From NCBI GenBank assembly GCA_029978815.1, contig JAPOIQ010000099.1, positions 1 to 5,539 of the forward strand: a stretch of DNA of 5,539 nucleotides, given 5' to 3'. The stretch's first letter is position 1. Every line of letters starts with the position of its first letter. The position numbers and the translations under genes are program-made. The stretch is from a bacterium (GTDB taxonomy: Bacteria > Actinomycetota > Acidimicrobiia > Acidimicrobiales > Ilumatobacteraceae). A model generated the notes under the pieces. It was not told the origin of the DNA, searched no databases, and saw only the letters and a program-made list of their open reading frames with translations. Below are positions 1-4,802 of this stretch, piece after piece.

Positions 1-464
1 CCAGTCGACTTGGCGTTTCGGCTCCCGCAATTCATGTGTCACCAGAACTTGACATTTTTGAGCTCGCTCTGAAGCAGTGGCCACTGCACTACATGGTGTG
101 TGACGAAGTTCAGTTTTATACCGTTGAGCAGATCGACCAACTCGCAAGAGTTGTCGATGAAATGGAAGTCGATGTGTATGCATTTGGGTTGATCACCGAT
201 TTCCGTGGCCTTCTCTTCGATGGGACGAAACGCATGCTCGAGGTGGCTGACGATCGTGTGCCGTTGCAGGTTGAAGCCCGCTGCTGGTGCGGAAGTCGGG
301 CTACTCACAATGCCCGTGTGGTGAATGACTTCATTGTCTACGAGGGTGAGACGGTCGTCGTCGGTGACACCGTTGCCCCAGGTGCGCAGAAAATGTTTGG
401 CGATGTCGTGCGTTATGAGCTCTTATGTCGAAGACACTTCATCGCAGGTGACCTCGGCACCTGA
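1..464 (+). CDS. tdk: Thymidine kinase, C-terminal part (5' end outside window)
   Basis: Cytosolic kinase that phosphorylates thymidine to dTMP with ATP (pyrimidine salvage, TK1-like family). The frame is open from base 3 with no stop, and its first visible residues (SRLGVSAP) match the E. coli-type SRIGL segment that lies inside the family's domain. The GTG at 36 is therefore an internal codon, and about 50 N-terminal residues, including the P-loop, are missing. In the 153 visible residues I see the catalytic-glutamate motif VCDEVQF (about 31-37, Glu at 35), the GLITDFRG stretch (62-69), and a zinc site made of Cys94, Cys96, Cys142 and His145, in the C-x-C ... C-R-R-H pattern of bacterial TKs. 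The segment between GETVVVGD and RYELLCRRH appears about 10 residues longer than in the E. coli enzyme and falls in the substrate-binding lasso. The gene ends at TGA 462-464, 20 nt from a convergent gene. Identification is firm; the true start cannot be seen. Confidence 0.93.
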   Translation, partial: SRLGVSAPAIHVSPELDIFELALKQWPLHYMVCDEVQFYTVEQIDQLARVVDEMEVDVYAFGLITDFRGLLFDGTKRMLEVADDRVPLQVEARCWCGSRATHNARVVNDFIVYEGETVVVGDTVAPGAQKMFGDVVRYELLCRRHFIAGDLGT

Positions 465-481
465 CCGTGGAGCCTGACCGT
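460..481. repeat. Short direct repeat spanning the tdk stop
   Basis: CCTGACCGT occurs at 460-468 and again at 473-481 with 4 nt between. The first copy contains the tdk stop codon. It fills most of the 20-nt convergent gap and looks like a small local duplication. No function is apparent. Confidence 0.5.
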
Positions 482-484
482 TCG

Positions 485-988
485 TTAATCGTCGGCAGCG
501 AGTCGCGTGAGGCGCAGACATGATGCTGCGACCGCAATTCCTGCGATACGGCCGACGAGTGCACCGAGATCCGCAAGAGGATCCGCATATCGAAATGGAA
601 TTCCACCGATGCCGAGCAGAGCGACGCCGATGACGACGATGGCGACGCCGCCAACCACGGTTGCAAGGCGTTGAAGCGATTGGCGTGGGGGTTTGTCGTC
701 AGGGTGTATGCCAGACCACACGATGCTGGCGAGTGCGACGCACAGCGCCGCAGCTACGAGCACAATGCTGTTCTGAGGGATTGCGACGAACGAAACCGTC
801 TCGACGCGCTGACCCCAAACACCATCTTCAAAACTTGATGTCGTAATTGCGAACGCGCGCCGTAATTCGATTGCAATGATGCCGAGATAGGCAAGCCAGA
901 TACACCATCCGGCGGTCGTCAATGCATCAACCCAGCGCACACGCATCGGATTCGACAGATTCTGTGTGGTCGTGTCGTCTAGTTCCAT
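485..988 (-). CDS. Four-helix integral membrane protein, unknown function
   Basis: I do not recognise a named family. With the ATG at 988-986 the product is 167 aa. There are four hydrophobic stretches likely to span the cytoplasmic membrane: about residues 21-41, 74-92, 107-128 and 139-157. Arg-rich flanks (MRVRW before helix 1, ELRR after it, RLTR at the end) and a polar loop with WSGIHPDD between helices 2 and 3 separate them. There is no signal peptidase site, catalytic motif or cofactor site. An in-frame TTG at 994-992 would add two residues; I prefer the ATG. Neither start has a clear Shine-Dalgarno sequence. The ATG lies inside the last codons of the P450 (ATGGAACTAG, 10-nt overlap), so it is probably translated by coupling from the P450 message. 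Linkage to the P450 suggests a shared condition of expression but not a function. The four-helix layout recalls small DUF-type membrane families such as DUF2975, which I cannot confirm. Confidence 0.72.
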   Translation of the reverse strand: MELDDTTTQNLSNPMRVRWVDALTTAGWCIWLAYLGIIAIELRRAFAITTSSFEDGVWGQRVETVSFVAIPQNSIVLVAAALCVALASIVWSGIHPDDKPPRQSLQRLATVVGGVAIVVIGVALLGIGGIPFRYADPLADLGALVGRIAGIAVAASCLRLTRLAADD

Positions 989-2241
989 GCGCAAGGAAGT
1001 CGCTTAATGCCGTTGATGAAGTTGCTTTGAAGATAGTCCGGTTCGCCTGTGCTGCGAAGGTTCGGAAGTGCCTGGTGCAGTTCTTCAAATGCGATCATGA
1101 GTTCGCGGCGAGCAAGATTTGCCCCAAGGCAAAAGTGGGGACCTCCCGCGCCGAACCCAACCTGTGTCGGCTGGGTTGGTCGCGTCACCACAAACTTGTC
1201 AGCATCTTCGAATACGCGCTCATCCCGGTTCGCGCTCGAGTAGAAAAGCACGACCTTGTCGCCCTCGGAGAGTTGTTGTCCACCGAGTTCAGTATCAGCG
1301 GTCACCGTCCGGCGGAAGTGGATCACCGGCGTTGCGTACCGAACGATTTCTTCGACCGCTGTCTTTGCATGAGTGTCAAAGTCACTAAACCAGAGTTCGC
1401 GCTGATCGGGATTGTGGGTGAGTGCGTGCAGGCCATGGGTGAGGGCGTTACGAGTCGTTTCGTTACCGGCAACGACCAGGAGAATAAAGAATGATCCGAA
1501 CTCTTGTGGCGAGAGCCGGTCGCCATCGACCTCGGCAGCCATAAGTGCTGAAGTGATGTCGTCACCGGGGTTCGATCGACTCCGCTCGCCGAGTTCTTGG
1601 GCATACGCAAAGATCTCGAGCGATACCTCCATAAGTCGTTCGTAGGTGCCACCAAATTCGGGGTCGCTCGCGCCGAGAATGGTGTTCGTCCACTCGAAGA
1701 TTGAGGCGTAGTCAGATTCGGGGATACCCATCATTGAGCAGATGATTTCGAGGGGGAGAGGACCAGCGAATTGATCGACGAAGTCGGCAGTTCCATCAGG
1801 GTTGTTCGTCACCATTCGAGTGACAATTTCTTTTGCCTTTGACCTGATGATGTCTTCGAGATCGCTCACATGTTTCGGAGTGAACCCTTTTGACACGATC
1901 GACCGCAGACGAAAATGCTTTGGGTCGTCCATGTTGATCATCGATCCGTAGAACTCGTTCAGTTCTTGGGGGAGGTCGGTGATGTTCGATCCGAGGCCAG
2001 AACAGAAGAGCTCCGGGTTTCTACTTGCCGCCCATACATCCTCGTGGCGGGTAACGGCGTGGTAACCGGGTCCTGGTGGAAATGGTGAACCCTCCAGAAA
2101 CCGCTCCGGATATTTCGGAAGCCCCGGTGTGTCGCGTAACACTCGAAATGCTTCGTCGCGTTCTGGCCGTGGCGCTGTCCAGAATTCCATCACGGAGATA
2201 TCGGGAAGCCCAGCCGGTGGTTGAAAGGTCACCTCGTCCAT
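979..2241 (-). CDS. Cytochrome P450, CYP124/125/142-like
   Basis: Complete, soluble, 420-aa class I bacterial P450 monooxygenase that would take electrons from a ferredoxin and reductase not encoded here. All landmarks are present: the C-helix region MINMDDPKHFRLR (101-113), the I-helix oxygen-activation motif AGNETT (258-263), the K-helix ExxR (EIVR, 298-301) and the heme loop with GAGGPHFCLG, Cys371 being the thiolate ligand. At the position seven before that Cys there is Gly, not the usual Phe/Trp, a feature shared with mycobacterial CYP124, CYP125 and CYP142. MNMDDP, AGNETTRNA, ANLARRE and the C-terminal NGIKRLP are also like that group, which oxidises terminal methyls of cholesterol side chains or methyl-branched lipids. 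The substrate here is therefore inferred to be a sterol or isoprenoid-like lipid. The start is ATG 2241-2239. There is no Shine-Dalgarno sequence, but a TACGCT box lies 6 nt upstream, suggesting leaderless translation. The stop overlaps the downstream membrane-protein gene. Family assignment is very sure, subfamily and substrate less so. Confidence 0.97.
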   Translation of the reverse strand: MDEVTFQPPAGLPDISVMEFWTAPRPERDEAFRVLRDTPGLPKYPERFLEGSPFPPGPGYHAVTRHEDVWAASRNPELFCSGLGSNITDLPQELNEFYGSMINMDDPKHFRLRSIVSKGFTPKHVSDLEDIIRSKAKEIVTRMVTNNPDGTADFVDQFAGPLPLEIICSMMGIPESDYASIFEWTNTILGASDPEFGGTYERLMEVSLEIFAYAQELGERSRSNPGDDITSALMAAEVDGDRLSPQEFGSFFILLVVAGNETTRNALTHGLHALTHNPDQRELWFSDFDTHAKTAVEEIVRYATPVIHFRRTVTADTELGGQQLSEGDKVVLFYSSANRDERVFEDADKFVVTRPTQPTQVGFGAGGPHFCLGANLARRELMIAFEELHQALPNLRSTGEPDYLQSNFINGIKRLPCAWN

Positions 2242-2247
2242 GCCGGG

Positions 2248-2253
2248 AGCGTA
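2248..2253 (-). promoter_or_regulatory. Putative -10 box for leaderless P450 mRNA
   Basis: On the minus strand TACGCT fits the actinobacterial TANNNT -10 pattern and ends 6 nt before the P450 ATG, so transcription would begin at or beside the A of the start codon. This agrees with the absence of a ribosome-binding site. No convincing -35 element is visible. A six-base degenerate match can easily arise by chance. Confidence 0.35.
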
Positions 2254-2264
2254 GATCGGTTCTA
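2252..2264. promoter_or_regulatory. Imperfect inverted repeat, possible repressor operator
   Basis: TAGATC-G-GTTCTA is an inverted repeat of two 6-nt half-sites with one mismatch and a 1-nt spacer, filling half of the gap between the divergent P450 and deacetylase genes. It resembles the KstR operator half-sites (TAGAAC/GTTCTA) that control sterol-catabolism genes in mycobacteria, but the KstR site has a 2-nt spacer. It would sit just upstream of the P450 -10 box and touch the candidate box for the opposite gene, so a bound TetR-type protein could block both. No regulator gene is in the window. Confidence 0.35.
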
Positions 2265-2268
2265 GTGT
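2263..2268 (+). promoter_or_regulatory. Possible -10 box for the deacetylase gene
   Basis: TAGTGT fits TANNNT and lies 7 nt before an in-frame GTG at 2276. If real, the deacetylase message would be leaderless and start at 2276, three codons downstream of the first GTG at 2267. There is no -35 box. Weak evidence, recorded because it bears on which start is correct. Confidence 0.22.
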
Positions 2269-2992
2269 GTCGGTCGTGCTGAGCCTTGACGAGATTGATC
2301 GCGCATTGGTGATTACCGCTCACCCTGACGATGTTGATTTTGGTGCTGCGGGAACGATTGCGAACCTCACTGACCGCGGTGCCTCGGTGACGTATTGCAT
2401 CGTCACCGATGGTCAGGCGGGGGGTTTTGACGATTCGATACCCCGCCCAAAGATGGCGTCGATTCGTCGAGAAGAGCAGACGAATGCGGCGCGTATGGTC
2501 GGTGTGAGCGATCTTGTTTTCCTCGGATGGATGGACGGCGAGGTCGAATCAGGGCTCGAACTCCGCCACGACCTCTCAAAAGTGATCCGGCAGCACCGCC
2601 CACAGGTGGTACTGACCCAGTCTCCTGCTCTGAACCTCAGACGGATTTATGCGAGCCACCCTGATCATCTCGCGGTTGCGCAGTCAGCAATTGCTGCAGT
2701 GTATCCAGATGCTCGAAATCCGTACGCGTTTACAGACCTTCTCACTGACGGCCTCGAGCCATGGTCGGTTGATGAGATTTGGGTGATGGGCCATCCTGAG
2801 CCGGACGAGTTTGTGGAAATCACTTCTCAGATCGACCGAAAGATCTCTGCGCTCTTATGCCATGAAAGCCAACATCGAGACCCATCGGGAATGGTTGAGC
2901 GGGTGAGGGAATGGAACGCCGACACCGCTCGAGTGGCCGGTTTTGCTGACGGTTCTTATGCCGAGGCGTTCACCGTTGTGGACACCCGCTGA
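2267..2992 (+). CDS. PIG-L/LmbE family zinc deacetylase
   Basis: Probable metal-dependent N-acetyl hydrolase of the PIG-L/LmbE superfamily (GlcNAc-PI deacetylase, MshB, Mca, BshB relatives), 241 aa from the GTG at 2267. The N-terminal Rossmann-like start ALVITAHPDD (13-22) carries the zinc and catalytic residues (His19, Asp21 as general base, Asp22), and SHPDH (130-134) supplies the second cluster, with His134 as the expected third zinc ligand and His131 beside it. The YCIVTDGQAGG strand (43-53) and a RREE/QTNAA helix (68-76) are also typical. The substrate is unknown. Complete mycothiol enzymes MshB and Mca are clearly longer, so a role on another amino-sugar or amide conjugate is more likely. 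An in-frame TAG at 2252-2254 limits the start to GTG 2267 or GTG 2276. The only GGGAG (2245-2249) is 17 nt from the first GTG, too far for a standard site, and the second fits a leaderless transcript. It is divergent from the P450 and 76 nt upstream of the thiolase. Confidence 0.94.
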   Translation: MSVVLSLDEIDRALVITAHPDDVDFGAAGTIANLTDRGASVTYCIVTDGQAGGFDDSIPRPKMASIRREEQTNAARMVGVSDLVFLGWMDGEVESGLELRHDLSKVIRQHRPQVVLTQSPALNLRRIYASHPDHLAVAQSAIAAVYPDARNPYAFTDLLTDGLEPWSVDEIWVMGHPEPDEFVEITSQIDRKISALLCHESQHRDPSGMVERVREWNADTARVAGFADGSYAEAFTVVDTR

Positions 2993-3004
2993 ACTGCGAG
3001 GATT

Positions 3005-3032
3005 ACCCGCGGCTAGGCGGTTGCCTGCGGGT
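3005..3032 (+). other. Hairpin between deacetylase and thiolase genes
   Basis: ACCCGC (3005-3010) pairs with GCGGGT (3027-3032), and inside them AGGC (3015-3018) pairs with GCCT (3023-3026) around a GGTT loop, leaving a 4-nt bulge on the left side. This structure fills much of the 76-nt gap. No T-run follows, so it may be a weak terminator or attenuator after the deacetylase, an mRNA-processing site, or leader structure for the thiolase. Base pairing is seen directly; its role is open. Confidence 0.4.
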
Positions 3033-3056
3033 GCGGTTGTAGGGCGCGTTGATCAC

Positions 3057-3063
3057 TAAGGTG
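3057..3063 (+). promoter_or_regulatory. Ribosome-binding site (overlapping a possible -10 box) of thiolase gene
   Basis: AAGGTG at 3058-3063 is a good partial Shine-Dalgarno match: its AAGG core leaves 7 nt before the ATG at 3069, which supports that start. The overlapping TAAGGT (3057-3062) also fits TANNNT at 6 nt from the ATG, so a leaderless transcript cannot be excluded. The ribosome-binding reading is preferred. Confidence 0.6.
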
Positions 3064-3068
3064 ACGAC

Positions 3069-4271
3069 ATGACTGAAGCAGTGATTGTTGCAACCGCCCG
3101 TAGCCCGATCGGCCGTGCCGCTAAGGGTTCCCTCGTATCGATTCGTCCCGATGATCTGTCAGCTCAGATCGTGAAGGCGTTGATGGCAAAAGTTCCGAAT
3201 GTCTCGGCATCTGACGTCGAAGACCTCATCATGGGATGCGGTCAGCCTGCGGGTGAAGCAGGGTTCAACATTGCTCGAATCACGGCAGTGCTCGCTGGCC
3301 TTGATGATGTCCCGGGTGTGACCGTGAACCGTTACTGCTCATCTTCGTTGCAAACGATCCGCATGGCTGCGCATGCCATCAAGGCGGGTGAAGGTGACTG
3401 CTTCATCGCTGCAGGTGTTGAGACAGTGAGCCGCTACGCATCGGGCGCGAGCGATACGGCTCCGAATGGCATCTTCTCGTCAGCAGGGGAGCGCACCGCT
3501 TCTCGTGCAGGTGGTGGACAGGGAACATGGTCTGCGCCATCGGGCCTTCCTGATATGTACATCGCCATGGGCCAAACCGCAGAAAACGTCCGCGAGGTTG
3601 AGAACGTCAGCCGTCAAGAGATGGATGAGTTCGCAGCATTGTCACAGCAGCGGGCGGTAGCAAACGTCGAGAATGGCTTCTGGGCAGATGAGATCATTCC
3701 TGTGACCCTGCCTGATGGCACTGTTGTCTCGGCTGACGATGGTCCTCGTGCGGGGACTACCGCTGAAGGTCTTGCCGGCCTGAAGCCAGTGTTCCGCCCC
3801 GATGGTGAAATCACTGCAGGCAACTCATGCCCGTTGAATGACGGCGCAGCAGCGGTCATGGTGATGAGCGATCGCAAAGCAGCCGAGCTTGGGCTCACAC
3901 CTCTCGCTCGGATCATCTCGTCTGGTGTTTCTGGCCTCAACCCAGAGATCATGGGGCTCGGTCCGATTGAGGCAAGCCGCCAGGCTCTCGCTCGTGCAGG
4001 TATGACGATGGACGACATCGACCTCGTCGAAATCAACGAGGCGTTCGCAGCACAGGTGGTGCCTTCGGCGAAGCACCTCGGCATTCCTTACGAGAAGTTG
4101 AATGTGCATGGTGGCGCGATCGCCGTCGGTCACCCATTCGGTATGACCGGTGCCCGCATCATGACCACACTCATCCACGGTCTGCAGGCGACCGACAAGC
4201 AGTATGGACTCGAGACGATGTGTGTCGGTGGCGGTCAGGGCATGGCCATGATCGTCGAGCGTCTTTCCTGA
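3069..4271 (+). CDS. Acetyl-CoA acyltransferase (FadA-type beta-ketothiolase)
   Basis: Complete 400-aa thiolase, the usual family length, acting in the cytoplasm. It cleaves 3-ketoacyl-CoA with CoA to acetyl-CoA (or propionyl-CoA) plus a shortened acyl-CoA, or runs in reverse to condense acetyl-CoA. The N-terminal domain carries the acylated nucleophile Cys90 in VNRYCSSSLQT. The C-terminal domain carries NEAFA (323-327), His355 in GGAIAVGHPFGMTGAR and the proton-donor Cys385 in CVGGGQGMA, so all catalytic residues are present. GNSCPLNDGAAA (251-262) is the conserved domain-joining loop. The NRYCSSSLQT form, rather than the CQQGSGQQ type of the cholesterol thiolase FadA5, places it nearer to other actinobacterial FadA paralogues; I cannot name which. 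It follows the deacetylase in the same direction and is closed by a strong hairpin. With the nearby P450, a role in degrading lipid side chains is plausible but inferred; a general beta-oxidation role is equally possible. Confidence 0.97.
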   Translation: MTEAVIVATARSPIGRAAKGSLVSIRPDDLSAQIVKALMAKVPNVSASDVEDLIMGCGQPAGEAGFNIARITAVLAGLDDVPGVTVNRYCSSSLQTIRMAAHAIKAGEGDCFIAAGVETVSRYASGASDTAPNGIFSSAGERTASRAGGGQGTWSAPSGLPDMYIAMGQTAENVREVENVSRQEMDEFAALSQQRAVANVENGFWADEIIPVTLPDGTVVSADDGPRAGTTAEGLAGLKPVFRPDGEITAGNSCPLNDGAAAVMVMSDRKAAELGLTPLARIISSGVSGLNPEIMGLGPIEASRQALARAGMTMDDIDLVEINEAFAAQVVPSAKHLGIPYEKLNVHGGAIAVGHPFGMTGARIMTTLIHGLQATDKQYGLETMCVGGGQGMAMIVERLS

Positions 4272-4301
4272 TCGCTCATACGTCTTCTACGTTCTGACGC
4301 T

Positions 4302-4329
4302 ACGCCGCTGGCCTTCGGGTCAGCGGCGT
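4302..4329 (+). terminator. Stem-loop terminator with UUCG tetraloop
   Basis: Bases 4302-4313 pair with 4318-4329 without gaps (12 bp, one G-U wobble at 4311/4320) around a TTCG loop closed by C-G, the extra-stable cUUCGg tetraloop when read on the plus strand. It begins 31 nt after the thiolase stop and is followed by only a weak T-rich stretch (TTGTCGTT). The right arm contains the stop codon and last codons of the minus-strand gene, so the hairpin serves the convergent junction. The tetraloop orientation favours use by the thiolase transcript. Confidence 0.75.
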
Positions 4330-4802
4330 TGTCGTTCGAAGCGTCGCGGGATGTCGGCGCGGACAGTGATGTAGGCCGAATCGATCACCGCTCGCAGCAC
4401 GTAGAGTTCGCCGGCAGAGTGCAGTTCAGCGAGCGCATATCCGAGTCCGGTGACGTCTCGCACGCCGGTGCCGAGTGGGGTGATGCGCTCAACGACGAGG
4501 CCCGCAAGTTCGGCCTCATGTGACCACAATCTGACGAGAGCTTGCCGAAGAGTCGGGTCGTTAAGTAGCTCGAGGTCATCGATGATGAGGTCGACGGTCA
4601 TAATGCTGACGGGTTCAATCTCTGCGACAGCGACGACGGTTTCGCCCTTGAGATCGCCGTCAAACATGACAACGACGCGCCCTTTGGGGTTTGGTCGCCC
4701 GCTCACAAAGCCGTATCTCCGGATGGGTAGGCCATCGTCTCCGGTTGCTTTCCAGCAGATCCGGTCTCCTGCTCGAAAGATGAGTGGACCGATCGTGGTC
4801 AC
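4320..4802 (-). CDS. Hypothetical protein coupled to serine hydrolase gene
   Basis: I do not recognise this 160-aa protein. It has no signal peptide, membrane segment or obvious catalytic motif. Residues about 8-66 alternate hydrophobic and charged residues with turns (FRAGDRICWK, RRYGFVSGRP, GRVVVMFDGDLKGE, VVAVAEIEPVSI), like a small SH3/KOW-type beta-barrel. Residues about 70-108 look helical and acidic (DLIIDDLELLNDPTLR), then a mixed region ends in a very basic tail (RRFERQRR), which could touch nucleic acid or membrane. The start is GTG 4802-4800: it overlaps the upstream stop as GTGA and has GGAG 7 nt before it (4813-4810 on the minus strand), so translation is coupled to the hydrolase gene. 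The stop codon lies in the right arm of the convergent terminator hairpin. That it is a real gene is well supported by the overlap and ribosome-binding site. The beta-barrel is inferred from residue pattern only. Confidence 0.78.
   Translation of the reverse strand: MTTIGPLIFRAGDRICWKATGDDGLPIRRYGFVSGRPNPKGRVVVMFDGDLKGETVVAVAEIEPVSIMTVDLIIDDLELLNDPTLRQALVRLWSHEAELAGLVVERITPLGTGVRDVTGLGYALAELHSAGELYVLRAVIDSAYITVRADIPRRFERQRR

Noticed and set aside
36..38. GTG at 36 as the start of the first gene
   Set aside because: The frame stays open upstream and the preceding residues match conserved thymidine-kinase sequence, so the gene enters from outside the window.
445..463. Hairpin CAGGTG ... CACCTG at the end of tdk
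   Set aside because: Only 6 bp with a 7-nt loop and no T-run, lying entirely inside coding sequence; too weak to call a terminator.
922..1494. 190-aa open frame on the plus strand
   Set aside because: It lies opposite the P450 coding strand, whose product has all family motifs in this region; its own translation is unlike any protein and Cys/Arg-rich, as expected of a shadow frame.
2267..2992. Identification of the deacetylase as MshB or Mca of mycothiol metabolism
   Set aside because: The protein is about 240 aa, shorter than those enzymes, and no other mycothiol gene is nearby; only the superfamily is supported.
3614..4084. 156-aa open frame on the minus strand inside the thiolase
   Set aside because: The thiolase on the other strand is complete with conserved residues throughout; the reverse frame has low-complexity Arg/Ser/Ala composition.
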